A DNA stretch of 64,000 nt from Sternotherus odoratus (GCA_032164245.1 JAVMKO010000010.1:29958189-30022188), one strand, 5' to 3'; numbered from the stretch's first letter, positions 20,375-31,440 are shown. Notes: generated by a model from the sequence alone, not told the origin. Numbers and translations are program-made.

Positions 20375-22490
20375 GATTTATATATATTTATATCTTCCTT
20401 TAAAACTAATGAAAGATATATATACTAAATCCCCACTAAAGCTTGGAAAATCTCAACCACTGTTTTAATACTACACACATGTATTTGTAAATTCATAGGT
20501 GAGTACAAACATTTGGCTAATGGGGCTGTTGGCTGTCTCTAGGCAGCCAGTGAGATAATGTCTCTTGACTCCTGTGAGTGTGGGTTTTTCTCTTCTTTCT
20601 TAGGAACTTGGCGACACATCAGACCTTTGAACCTGAATGGATTTAGGTCCTCTCTTAGAAACCCTATCATTCCTCATTTACAGCTGGGTGATTTTTTCCT
20701 TTAAAAATCTTTCCAAAAGCATTTTTATTTTCTCTAAAAACTGGATTCTGAGCTTAGCTTGTTCTCTGCAATTTAACATTGTGGAAATTTTGTCTGTGGG
20801 TTTTAGAGAGGAAATTTTTGGTCTTAAGGAAACACCATGTCCCACCCTTCCTTTCCTTCTCCCAGACTGCTGGAAGATGGGCAACACAGAGAGGAGCCAC
20901 GGGGGATGGCCAAGAAATGTTCTACTTGTGCAGCATTCCTATACCTGCACAGCTGTGACAATCTGGTTGAGTAGGCAGCAGGAGACCATCTGTTCCATAA
21001 AGAACAGGTCCTGCAGCCATGACAAGCATGATCAGCAGTGGAAGGCTAGGAGTGATTGCTAGAATCTTCTAGCACAACATTTCTGAGGATCTCCTCATGA
21101 ATAAGCCTTCCCCATTCACTATCTCTCTCAAAGTCTATCTCCCCATGCCCTGCTAACTTTAGACGCCAAATAATTCAGGGTTCCTGTGTTACCTAGATGT
21201 GGCTCTCGGCACACAATCCCAGCCCAAGAGGGATGAATCAGACACGATGAAGAACTTCTTGCACCTCTAAAACAGTATACTTTATTCCAGAGAGCAAAGG
21301 ATCCCTGATGTGTTTTGAAGGTCTTTATTACAAGAATGAATTCACAAGAGATCCTATTACATTGCAGCTTGAACAGTGTAGACCTAAATACAGATAACTG
21401 TAACGGGAGATTTATAGAAGAGTGGAGTCTGTGTAGACATGTATTGTTTCTTTAAATCTGTAGCAGGAAGGCAGGCAGAAGGGGACAGGGAAGGATCTAG
21501 GCAGAAACTCTATAACAAAGCTAAATAGATCAGCTTTAGAGATAATACGGTTTTCCTTATTCTAATAAAGTTCCATGTTCACTCTTAGAAGAACTCAACT
21601 CTGATTCTTTTCTATTGTCATTTGTGTGGCCAAACGAACAGGGTTTCTTTCTGATCCAGTATTTTGGTTTGGACGCTAGAGAGAGTGGGACTATCCATAT
21701 CATTTGTATCTAGATCCAACTTTTCTCAAAGTTTTGGAGTGTTTAGAAATGAAATTTGGTTTGAGACTTTATTTCAAAATGGGACATTTAGACATCTCAA
21801 TTTAAAATAAACCCTCTCATGTATTATTTATATGGAGCATTTCCCACCATGTATTAGGTGCTTTCAGAACAGTCAGAAAGTTTTTGAGCTGAAGGGCTCA
21901 TGATCTAAGGAATTTATATAGATTGTGAAATATAATAATCTAATGTACTCATATTGCCACAGCTTCCTACAGTGTTAGAAATCTGAGTTCAATGGGACGA
22001 TTTATATGATTAAAGCTAGCCAGGTGCACAGCTGTTTTGCTGGGTAAGAGCTAGAGTGCACATTGCCTTACACAATTGAGCTCATAGTTTGTGGTGTGAC
22101 ATCAGACCCCTTTTTCATTCAAAATTTCAGACCTTTACTTCCCTTATGCTTATGCTGGAGGACCTTTTGAAAGACTAGAGAATTAATGGGATAGTGAAAT
22201 CAGCATAAAACATGAACTGCAGCTTTCCCAGCAAAATTAAAGTCCAGTGAGAAAGGAAGATTATGGGCTTTTTGAGGGGATGGGGAAAGCAATGGGAGAA
22301 ACAAACATGTTATGTTAGCCAACAATAACTCTGTTTAATAAACGATAACTGAAAAGCTGCTAATGAGCAGAACAGGATGGGGCGGGGAGGGTAATTGGGA
22401 ATCTTGCAGAAGCAGCCCAACAGTGTGTGTGGTGGGGGAGGGGGAGCAGTTGGAGGAAAATTGGCAACTTGGTGGGATTAACAGAGCAGA
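20375..22490. other. No recognised feature
   Basis: No exon or RNA gene recognised. The block from about 21150 to 21650 (CAGCCCAAGAGGGATGAATC, ATACTTTATTCCAGAGAGC) could be an LTR fragment by its style, but no ends were found. A 141-codon frame at 20637-21062 has no motif. Confidence 0.35.
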
Positions 22491-22869
22491 GATGGCTGGG
22501 GTAGGGTGACTAGATGTTCCGTTTTTAAGACCTCCTGCAGATGTCCTGATTTTTTCTTAAAAATGAGCAAATTGTCCAAATTGTATTATCTGTCTCCCCC
22601 TATCAGTACTGGCAGATCCATGCTTGCCAACCGCCCTCCCACCAGCAGTGAGTGGGGGGTTCCAGTGGCTGATGATGAAGGTGGGTGTGCAAGGCTGGTG
22701 GTGGGGCTTGGCACTCCCCGACCTGGTCCATCAGCATAGCCCCTGCTCCATGCTGGCTCTCGGCCAGCAGGGCCCTGCCCCCCATCCCATTTCTGTATGG
22801 AACTGGCTGTCCACTGCAGTGACTGGTGAGTGCAGGCAGGCACCAGGCAGTGGCTGGTTTCGTGACAGA

Positions 22870-22965
22870 TTTTTTGCCCCAGATCCCTAAATGGCCCCCT
22901 CAAGGATTGACCTCACAACCCTGAGTTTAGCAGGCCAATGCTCAAACCACTGAGGTATCCCTCCC
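22870..22965 (-). repeat. tRNA-derived SINE fragment
   Basis: TTTTTGCCCCAGATCCCTAA, ATGGCCCCCTCAAGGATTGA and CAGGCCAATGCTCAAACCAC match the body and tRNA head of the SINE at 6137-6318, minus orientation; the CR1-like tail is missing. Confidence 0.85.
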
Positions 22966-23010
22966 ATGCACGTGTTCCCCCTCTCACTGTCCTCTCCCTA
23001 CTTTTGCCCC

Positions 23011-23795
23011 TGTCACGGAGCGCCCGGGCGATGGTCTGGAACCGCTCCCTAGGAAGCCAGACCGGACTCCGGGTGGAGGGCCCCTTCTCCGTACACAGCC
23101 TTTTTCCCAGGCCATGAGCTTCAGGGGTACCCACTTCCACCTTCCTGGGTCTGACCTCAGAGCATTCAGCACCTTCTGCCCCTCCGTGTGCTTCCCCCAG
23201 CAAGCCCGCCTGGGTGGGGTCCTGGGGGAGCTCATGGGTTCTGCACCCCAAATCCACAATCAAACGTGACTCTCAGCCAGCTAGCAGAATAGACGGTTTA
23301 TTTGAGATGTCAGGAACACCATCCAACTCACAGCTTCTCAGTCTCAACAGGGCCCGTTCAGTCAGGCCTTTCTGGAGTGCCAGGAGGTGAGACCCAGATT
23401 CTGGTCTCCTGCTTCTTCCCCAGGTTTATTCGATGACTTCCATCTGGTCCAACACAGACCATGCAGCCAGCGAGCGTGAGCCCTCAGCTGGATCCATCTT
23501 GGGCCAGAGAGCGAGATCGCTTCTCTCCCTCTTCCCAGCTAGACCCAGACTTAGACTCCCCCACCTCCAGTCCCTCTGTCCTTTGTTTGGTTTCCCGGGC
23601 TTCAGGTATCACCTGACCTCCCTCCAACAGGTTCAGCTGACCTCCCTTCCCCACTTGGGGTCAGGTTACAGCTTCACCTATTAACACCTGCAGTGGCTTT
23701 GCTTCGCATCAGCCCCTTTCCCTCCACATAGACGCTCAAGAAATGCATAGGGGAAACTGAGGCACACACACACACAGTACTCCCACTTCGTCACA
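23011..23795 (-). repeat. Complete 3' LTR of the element
   Basis: 785 bp with TG...CA ends. It shares its U3 start (positions 23661-23795) with the 135-bp remnant at 25371-25505, nearly identical including a CACACACACACA tract. AATAAA on the minus strand occurs near 23298-23303 (read as TTTATT). Confidence 0.8.
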
Positions 23796-25505
23796 CATCT
23801 CCCCTCTTTGAGAACGAACTGAGCAATGGTCACTTTAGCCAGTGACCTGGGGAAGTTCGACCTCACCAATGGTTTGTGGGTGTCCCATATTTTTTCCACT
23901 CCATGGTAGGAGTCACACCAGGCCCTGGATTAGCGCCTCCCTCGGGGCACAGAGAGCCCTCTGTCACCCTTGTTCCCAGACCACCTTGTTTGGGTCACTC
24001 TCCTTCCCTAGCTCTGAAATTAGGGCAGCTAGGTAGCTAACCTGGGGTACAACCCGCCGGTGGTACCTCGCTATCTCGAGAGAGGCCTGGAGAATGGCCA
24101 ATCTCTGATTTCCTCCACCTCTTGCTGAACAATTACCAGGCTGTGAGCTCTCTGCTCTGATCACAGCCTCAGAGACAGAAACAAACTTTTCTCTGGTGTG
24201 TAGGGGGGAGGGGACCATCACTCTGTCCCACCCCGCCCCAAGGCTCTGCTAACATTTTAAGTCCCTGCCTTCTCCTTCCTTGAGTTGTGATTACAATGAC
24301 CATTTTCCTCTCCACTGATTGGTTCCCCGGATTCAAATTCAAACCCTCGGCTGTTACAGGAGCAGGGTTTGCATCCTGCCCCCAGGAAGACACCTTCCTC
24401 CCCCCAACAGGATTTCACAGGCAATATCCTGCAGATTCCCAGCAGCCTGCCAGCCTGACCCCTCCTGTGTCTGCACAGGGGTCTGGGCTCTAGGCAGGGC
24501 GAATATCTTCCTCCCTGTGACCCTCACCCAGGTCACACCGCCCCCCAGCATCCAGTGACACTGCACCATTGGAGCCCAACAACACTTCTCTCCGTCCCAG
24601 GGTTTGGCTACCCCAGGACTGTCTCCCCCTTCACCACTTCCCTCTGCTCCCTCTGGGTGTCCACATGACTTGAACCCAGGGGACTCCACACAGACATACA
24701 GGTCGGGGACAGGGGTAGGAGTCTGTCCACCACCCCACCCATCTGGTGAATGGCGTAATCAGCCTTGGGACCCAGCAGGGAGCTAGACACCAGGGCTTGT
24801 CCGCAGGGTTCCCCTGGTTCGAATTGCCAGCCTGCTCAACAGCAGTGAGGTGGACGTTCCCTTCCCCCCATCCCTTACCCAGGAACCCCAATTTAGTAAT
24901 GAGGCTCCCTGCGGAAATGGCATCCAGGGGTCTATCCCCACTCACCCTTTGGAAGTCCCTTGGGTCCCTTGGCATCACCATTTCCAGTTCACACTGCTGC
25001 TGTTGCTGCAGCACTTCCAGGCCCTTGACGCCTCTCACAGTCCAATTTCTCTCTTGGACTCTGCTCCACTCTCCTCCGTCTCCGGTCCCCAGATGGGGAA
25101 CCCAATCGTGAAGACCCCCGTCTGGTCAGGGACAGGAGTCTTGGGGATGCGCCATGACCACTCCAGATGCTCCCAGATTCTCCTGCAATCCCATCCTGGA
25201 TCAGGAATCTTGCAACTGTCTCCGAGGGGCCAAATCCTCCAGCTTCTCCTAGCTGCACGATTAACCTGTGCTTCGTAAAGCACAGGGTCACGAAGTCTCA
25301 TCACTTCGCTCTGGACTCACAGGCCTGTGTGCCCTTTGCCCCACAGTGTCCAGGGAGAACTCTTTGTGTGTCAGGTTACAGCTTCACCTATTAACACCTG
25401 CAGTGGCTTTGCTTCGCATCAGCCCCTTTCCCTCCACATAGACGCTCAAGAAATGCATAGGGGAAATTGAGGCACACACACACACAGTACTCCCACTTCG
25501 TCACA
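23011..25505 (-). mobile_element. LTR retrotransposon, internally deleted, TSD GCCCC
   Basis: Identical 5-bp flanks GCCCC at 23006-23010 and 25506-25510. The left (3') LTR is 23011-23795, TGTCACGGAGCGCCC to CCACTTCGTCACA. Just outside it on the minus strand is a purine tract (AAAGAGGGGAGATG) before TGTGACGAAG. The right (5') LTR is only its first 135 bp, 25371-25505. The 1.57-kb interior has minus-strand frames (for example 24631-25038 with a QQQQQ run, and 24354-24689) without a recognisable protease, RT or integrase. It lies in the hAT at 22502-26770. Confidence 0.8.
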
Positions 25506-25510
25506 GCCCC

Positions 25511-26760
25511 TTCGCCTCCTTTATATTGTCCCCGGCAGGGTGCATCCTGCTCCCAGCACTGTGCGGAGAACCAGCCCTGGATCAGAGTGCTCAGCTCACT
25601 AACAGCTTAGCAGGCAGGCTCCTTCCTTCCCCCACTGCCTCTGGCTGGGCTGGCACCCTGGGAAAGCCCAAGATCTTCTGGCCTGGGGTTCTGTCCAGAA
25701 GGAGCCAAGCCCTGCATGTGCCAAAGCCTCACACAGTGCTGGCACGGGGAAGCCTCTCTGACCCTCAGCTAAGCTCTGGGGTGCCAGAGTAGGGGGAAGT
25801 GATTTCTAGTCTGTTCAAGCCCTGAACCTGCAGTCTCCACAGCCTCCCCCTCCCCCCCCCCCAGAACAGGGGCTTAGCACTCAGTGCTCTTTTTCCACCC
25901 AACCCCGTCCTGGGTCCTGCTCCCAGGGATCCTGGGTCTGCTCCATCCACTAGGCATCCTCCCCTGCTGAGCCCCTCTCTGGCCCGGTTTGTTGAAGCCC
26001 CTGCAGTTAGGTTCCCTGGGCCCTGGTACATAATGCAGCCTTAGGGATTAACCCCTTCCTGCCTGTGCTGTAGCCAGGGGACAGGAGGCGGCTGGGTTAT
26101 GTTGGGGAGGCAGCTGGGTTATGTTGGTGGCCAACAGCAGCCTGGAGGTGTTAGCTGCCTTTGACACTATGCAGGCAGGAAAGGACACACTGTTTCCAGT
26201 GGGAGGGGGAGGAGGGAGGAAGAGATGAGCTCTGCAAAGACAGGGGCCAGGTCATCCCTTCCTCCCACCCCGTGAGTGGAAGTAGGTCCCATCCCTTCCC
26301 TCCCTCCCTCCCAGTGCTGAAAGGCTGCTGCTGGCCACATTATGGTTTGAACCCTGGCAGAAATGGGGAGGGAGGGCATGTGACCCTGTGACCCCCGCCC
26401 CCCATCGATTGCACTGGGAAGACGTGGTGCCAGGTAGTGGGAGAAGCAGTTTCATCCTGGTGGCCCAGCCAGGCATAGAGGGTGTCCTGTCAGTCACCCC
26501 GCTCATAAGAGAGGTGTACAGGAGTGTGTGTGTGGGGGGGGTAAGGGTAGGGCTGTGTCACTCCTCCTCATGTGACCCCTAAAGCCTTAAAGATAAGAAT
26601 GTAAATAAAAAGAATCCAACTACACAGTATTTTTAATGGTGGCTCAGTTAACTTGATGTTAATTTGAACATTTGTACTGCATAGTTCTGATTGATTACTA
26701 TTGAACTCGCTTGAATACGAGTCATTTACTAGGTGTCCCTTATTCAGCAGAGGAAAATAT
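25511..26760. other. GC-rich interior of the hAT element
   Basis: No coding capacity recognised. C runs at 25848-25861 and purine-rich GGGAGGGGGAGGAGGGAGGA near 26201 are low complexity. GGCTGGGTTATGTTG occurs twice, at about 26090 and 26110. Confidence 0.4.
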
Positions 26761-26929
26761 GGTCACCCTAGCTGGGGGAGAGATTGGGAGGCTGGTAAGC
26801 CTAGTGAGTTTGTCAGGCCTGATAGGAGTTGCTGTTACAGAACAGTGAACCCTTTGTTGTTAGCATCAAGGAGTTCTTGGGAAGCTGGTAGGGCTAGTAG
26901 ATGGGGATAGAGTAGGGAGTCAGGTTAGT

Positions 26930-27655
26930 TCTAATGTGTATAGCAGACCTAGTGGACCAAGTTGGACCAGACCTAGTATATATGTCTTTGGAAGGGGAAG
27001 GTGAGTAGGAACCCCACTCTGCCCTGTGGCTGCTGGGTGAGAGGTTGTAAATACAACCTACCCTGGTGTGTATGTGTAGAGAAGTAGGGAGGCAGGCCAG
27101 TCCTGGTGAATGTGTCTGGGGTGGAAAGATTAGGGAGTGACACAGACTTGGCACACGTGAAAGTGACTAGAGAGCTGGATCTACACTGGTGTGAGTGGGA
27201 GGGGGGAGGTGAGCAAGGTGGATGAGCCCTGCCAAGGTGTGCATGGGGCAGGGCTAGGAGTGTGTAAGGACCCTGCCTTGTTGTGTATCTGGGGTAGGAG
27301 GAAGGAGGCCAATCCAGTCTATGGGTGGGAAGTGAGCAAGGAGGGTGGGTGGGCCTGCCCGAGTGTGGGAGGTGTGTGTCCTGTGCAGGATAGGGGTAAG
27401 TGACCAAAGCGGGCCCCACTGGAGGACATCTGGGGGCAAAGCTCTGGGGGTGGGGGGGGTGTGTATCTTGCCCTGCTGTGTAGGGGGAGGAGGGATGAGT
27501 CCAGGTTGGCAGTGCCTGTGTGTGGGAGTGGGTGGGTGGTGAACCCGGTCCTAGCAGAGTGAATAGGGGGCTGGCCCAGCGCTGCCCTGCTGGGCGGGAG
27601 GGTTACAGACCCTGCCCTGCTGTATGGGAGGGGGGTAGGGGCTGGCCAGGCCGCG
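26930..27655. repeat. Degenerate GT/GC-rich minisatellite upstream of the promoter
   Basis: Irregular copies of a unit resembling CCCTGCCCTGCTGTGTGGGA followed by purine-rich GGGAGG and GAGCAAGG sequence recur roughly every 40-70 bp, for example at about 27268, 27353, 27468 and 27607. The copies are diverged and merge into the CpG island. Earlier weaker copies (CTACCCTGGTGTGTATGTG near 27057) extend it leftwards. On the minus strand it yields proline-rich open frames, judged spurious. Confidence 0.55.
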
Positions 27656-27878
27656 CGTGGAGGGAGCCCCGCTTGAGGGCAGCGGAGCGAGGAGGGGCCG
27701 CCCTTGCACTGTTGCGTGGGGCGGGGTGGCTGGTGGGCCCGGCCCAGCACGGTTCGGGAGGGGGTGGCTAGCTCCGCTGTTGCCCTTTTAAATGTGCGGG
27801 AGGGTGCTGGAGGGTGGTACAAAGGGAGCTGCCGCCGCCGCCGCTGCTCCTGCTTCCTCCACCGGCTCAGGCTGCTCC

Positions 27879-27888
27879 CCGCCATCTT
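27879..27888 (-). promoter_or_regulatory. Candidate YY1 site
   Basis: CCGCCATCTT is the reverse complement of AAGATGGCGG, the classical YY1 element. It lies 101-110 bp upstream of the UBE2Q2 ATG, where YY1 sites often sit close to start sites of TATA-less genes. Motif match only. Confidence 0.45.
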
Positions 27889-27977
27889 CCGCCCAGCAGG
27901 CGCGGCCGGGTCAGGCCGGGCCGGAGCCGAGCTGCGCGGGGCGCGTGAGGCGAGGTGGCGCAGGCCCGGGCCCGGAG

Positions 27978-28019
27978 ATGAGGCCAGGATGTCGGTGTCA
28001 GGGCTCAAGGCCGAGCTGA
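27978..28019 (+). other. Overlapping uORF, 13 codons
   Basis: An ATG at 27978, 11 bp upstream of the UBE2Q2 start and in another frame, opens a 13-residue ORF ([13 protein letters not shown]) that ends with TGA at 28017-28019, inside the main CDS. Its context has G at -3 and A at +4. If transcription starts upstream of it, scanning ribosomes would meet it first, so it could reduce UBE2Q2 translation. There is no evidence that its peptide has a function. Confidence 0.5.
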
Positions 28020-28174
28020 AGCTCCTCGAGTCCATCTTCGACAAGGACCACGAGCGCTTCCGCATCGTCTCCTGGAAGCTGGACGAGCTGCACTGCCAGT
28101 TCGTGCTGCTGCCGCCGCCGCCGGGGAGCAGCCCGCCGCCGCCGCCGCCGCTCACCATCCACTGCAACATCACG
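27989..28174 (+). CDS. UBE2Q2: UBE2Q2 coding exon 1 (ubiquitin-conjugating enzyme E2 Q2)
   Basis: The exon encodes 62 residues from ATG at 27989. It opens [10 protein letters not shown], continues through [20 protein letters not shown] and ends LTIHCNIT just before a GTGCGG donor at 28175. This is the N-terminal, non-catalytic region of the UBE2Q family, whose members pass ubiquitin from E1 to substrates; the UBC domain with the active cysteine is C-terminal and not in the window. I call UBE2Q2 rather than UBE2Q1 because UBE2Q1 has a long Gln/Gly-rich leader before the same block. A proline-rich run (residues about 42-54, PPPP then GSS then PPPPPP), encoded by CCG repeats, replaces a shorter segment in the human protein as I recall it. 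The start has A at -3. The frame is open upstream, but homology begins at this Met. Confidence 0.95.
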
Positions 28175-30079
28175 GTGCGGGCGGGCCGCGGGCGGGGGAG
28201 GGGGCGCGGTGCCCGCCGTGCTGAGGGGGGCCCTTGGCTCCCGTTCAGCCGGGAACCGCGGGCGGGGGTGCGCGGGGCGCCCGGCACCCCCGGGAAGGGG
28301 GGAGAAGTCCCGGTACCCCTAGGAATGGGGCACGGCCCCCTGGCAGGGGGTGACTCAGCACCCCGGGGTAGGTCGTCCCCATTGGGAAGCAGAATATGGC
28401 ACCCCGGTGAATCCATCGCCGGCAGGGGCGAGTTTACCCCGCGCCTATCGGGCACAGCACCTAGCAACCGGCACACGGGGGGCACGCCAGGCCAGCCGTG
28501 TGCCAGGGCCTCTCGTGTCGTGTCCTCCGAGCTCGGCCCTGAGCCACTGCGCGTGTAGCCTGCCTCCTTCAGAGCCTCGTCTCCCCCCTCCAGATGGGGA
28601 GAAACACCCCCTCTCTGCCCCCCGGCCCGACTGATTCGGCTGCCCCTATCTTTTCCCTTCGGAAAGTATTGGATCAGCGCCCCTGCTTGCTGTTTCTCAG
28701 CTGAAAATGTCGCCTCTTAGCCTGGGGGCATTCAGCGGGCTAGGGGGAGAAAAGGGCTTTTGCCCACCACTTCATTAGTTATGCTGCGTGTCTTTCTTAG
28801 TTCGGGAGTTGGAGAAGCTGGGAGCCCTAAACAAAGGGAGTGTAGGCCCTGGAGAGAGCGAGTCACCCCCTTGTGTATCCCCACCGTTCCTGCTGTTAAT
28901 TTTGTGCCCTAAACCCCTTGGGGTAAGGAGCAGGAAAAAGGAGGTTGCAGGTGGGGAAAGTACTGCTCCCTAAAGGATTTCAGTGGGACGTGGTAAGTAT
29001 TTTGCACCCTCCCCCAAAAGGTGGAAGCACAGGAAGAAGGTGGAGTGTGTGCACATTACTGAATACGCAGTACAAAACCAAGGCCTGAGCTGAGCAACTT
29101 GCTTTTCTGTGTGACCCAGCCAAGTGAACGCCACAGAAAAACTAACTGTTTGGGGGCTGGGAGGGCAGAGGGCACACACATCTTTTCGTTTTCTTCTACA
29201 ACCTGTTATTTACTTTTTCTGAATTTCTAAAATACATTTTTAAAATATATGTGTAATGGTAAATAGGAGATTCACTTCGGAAAGTGACTGAGTTAGCAAA
29301 GAGGTTAAGGAAACTTAATTGTTGCCCATTTAAGGGGATAAAACGGAGTGCTTGCTGAATAAAATACTTTTCTTGCATAATACATTTATGTAGAGGGATG
29401 TGTTTTTGAAGAACTCATTTGAGGGGTTTTTTGGTTTTTGTTTAGATGAATGAGTAAAACAGTATGAGGGGAGCTGGGGAGCAAACTCATCATGGTAAAG
29501 ATAGATAAGTAAACTTTTGTCTAAACTGATAAAATATGCCTTGCCAGCTTTAGAAATACTATAGACCCTGAGCATGCAAAAGGATTTGAATATATGGGAC
29601 CTCTACTTCATGTGGAATGCCACTGTAGGTTCTCTTTGTAGCTTTGGGGCCATGTATAAGTAAACTTACCTGTCTATTTGACAAGACTGTTCTTAAAGGT
29701 AGACTGTTTTTAAGGCTTGACTGGGTGAAATTGGGGTTTAGTATGTTGTGGGTCAGAGTAAAGATGACAACATAATTAATTCATTGCCTTTCAGAAAAGG
29801 ATGAAAGTGTCTTCAGATAGACATCAAAGGATCTGACTCTGCAAATGCCCAAGAACTGAAAGCTGAACATTTAATTAAATTAAGAGTCCTCAGCCTTGCA
29901 ATATTAATATTAGTGATTCTTTAATGTAATAGAATCAACCACATTTTACCTTTATCATCAGTTACTTAAATTAGCTTGGAATAGAAAAAAATAACTGCAT
30001 ATTTTAAAAGAAGGGAATTGCAGGTTTGACAGTTAAATGTAATGGAATTTGTTTTGTACTTACAAGTAGCTGAATAAGG

Positions 30080-30272
30080 CAGGGCTCCTCAAACTGAGGG
30101 TTGGGACTCCTCATGGGGTCATCAGCCTCCACCCCAAACCCTGCTTTGCATCCAACATTTATAATGTTAAATATATTTTTAAAAGTGTGTTTAATTTATT
30201 GGGGGGTGGGGGGGTCCATACTTGGAGGTTTGCAATGTGAAAAGGACCAGTACAAAAGTTTGAGAACCACTG
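30080..30272. mobile_element. hAT (MER5/Charlie-like) MITE
   Basis: Right end AAGTTTGAGAACCACTG is the canonical CAGTGGTTCTCAAACT inverted; the left end CAGGGCTCCTCAAACTGAGG is a diverged match. No target duplication is visible, so it is old. Confidence 0.6.
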
Positions 30273-30515
30273 ATTGTGTGCACTTAATCCAAGTGTATTT
30301 ACTTTTTTTAAAAAAACACCAGTAACTTTTTATAATGCAATAGGCAACATGTTTTAGAGCCCTATGTCTAGAAAAATCAGATACTGAGTTGCATTACTTC
30401 CTATAAATAACTTTATTTCAATAGAAAACTGTACTGCTCTTTTGCTGAGGAGATTGATTGCTACTTTCCACAGAGCATGACCCCTTTCATAAGTTTCTGA
30501 AAGAATATGACAGAG

Positions 30516-30695
30516 TCCTGTGGCACCTTAAAGACTAACTAAAGTATTGAAGCATAAGCTTTCATGGGCTAATACCCACTTTGTCGGATGCATGCAGTGG
30601 AAGTATCCAGGGGCAGGTAAGTATCAACGAAGTGGGTATTAGCCCACGAAAGCTTATGCTTCAATACTTTAGTTAGTCTTTAAGGTGCCACAGGA
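30516..30695. mobile_element. Inverted-repeat retroelement end, copy B
   Basis: Arms TCCTGTGGCACCTTAAAGAC onward (30516-about 30587) and its complement (about 30627-30695) match copy A at 9381-9543, here with two or more mismatches and a 40-base spacer containing GATGCATGCAGTGGAAGTAT, absent in copy A. Flanks TGAAAGAATAT (30498-30508) and TGAAAGAATA at 30711 and 30748 suggest a target duplication complicated by local repeats. Confidence 0.65.
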
Positions 30696-30703
30696 TTAAC
30701 ACC

Positions 30704-30760
30704 TGATTCTTGAAAGAATAAGATTCTTGAAAGACCTCTCTGATTCTTGAAAGAATATAA
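30704..30760. repeat. Short triplicated motif GATTCTTGAAAGA
   Basis: GATTCTTGAAAGA occurs three times (about 30705, 30722 and 30742). It adjoins copy B of the inverted-repeat element and may stem from its integration. Confidence 0.7.
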
Positions 30761-31299
30761 AAGATAGTGTTTCTGCATCATGTAACATCAGTTCAGGATG
30801 ATGGGTTGTTTTTCCTGTCAAATGATAAGTAGTAAAGCAGCCAATAGCAGTGGTTTCTGAGTTTGTGGTGTGGTGTTTCTTGCCTTTTTCTAGCTCTAAG
30901 GTCACTTTCAGCAGCAGCTCATACATCTTTTTATTCCAGGTTGAAATTTGGTTAGTACTTTTTGGTAGTTGCTTAATTATCTTATGTCTGATCATAAAAC
31001 CAATAATGTGAAGTGTGACCTAGGCTTTCCCCAGCTTATAGTAGTGTCTGTTTACTATGTTGTTCTGTTATGGTCATTTGCCCCAAAGGGCTGAAGCCTT
31101 ACTTATGCTGTTGTAAGTGGCATGTGACCTTGCCACAAAGGAACTGAAAATGGCTGTTTCAGATGGAAAAGCCAAGGCTTCTGCTTTGCCAATGGTAAGA
31201 GTTGAAGCTTTTTGGAAGTTTGTTTTGCACTTCCTCCTAGGGAGGTTGGTGCTGTACAAAACTAGTTAAATTCTCTCAGTATGAATAGTGACTTATTTA

Positions 31300-31440
31300 A
31301 TCACTCATTCAATTTTACAGATTGGGGTTAGAAACTGAGGTACAAAAGCTGACTTTCACAAAATCACGCGGGAAGTCAGTGGGACAGCCAATAATCGAAT
31401 CCTGGTCTCCTGATTCCCAGGCCTGGTGCTTTACCACAAG
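31300..31440 (-). repeat. MIR-like SINE fragment
   Basis: CAATTTTACAGATTGGGGTT, GAAACTGAGGTACAAAAGC and ATCGAATCCTGGTCTCCTGA follow the reverse MIR order from CORE to the tRNA-like B box. Confidence 0.6.

Larger units (their letters stand above)
22502..26770. mobile_element. hAT-type element with TAGGGTGAC ends, carrying later insertions
   Basis: Left end TAGGGTGACTAGATGTTCCG, right end AATATGGTCACCCTA. Flanks share GCTGGGG (22495-22501 and 26771-26777). Without the LTR retrotransposon at 23011-25505 the original unit was about 1.77 kb. Inside are GC-rich non-coding segments, and a SINE fragment at 22870-22965. Homology of both ends to the small MITE at 57300-57422 supports the boundaries. 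Confidence 0.65.
27560..28620 (+). promoter_or_regulatory. UBE2Q2: CpG island and promoter region of UBE2Q2
   Basis: A strongly GC- and CpG-rich block surrounds exon 1, with GGGCGGG-type GC boxes (for example near 27591 and 27718) and no convincing TATA box. The 5' UTR and transcription start are not visible from sequence alone; the start probably lies within about 200 bp upstream of 27989. The limits are estimated by eye. This is the usual form of a housekeeping-type vertebrate promoter. Long ORFs on both strands here result from GC richness. Confidence 0.85.

Noticed and set aside
27319..28485. 388-codon minus-strand ORF over the UBE2Q2 promoter and exon 1
   Set aside because: It spans GC-rich sequence antisense to a known exon, is made of Pro/Arg/Ser-rich low-complexity residues and has no motif; stops are rare here because of composition.
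27704..28558. 284-codon plus-strand ORF with an upstream start for UBE2Q2
   Set aside because: Homology begins at MSVSG (27989) and ends at the donor at 28174; the extensions on both sides are Gly/Arg-rich and lie in 5' flank and intron.
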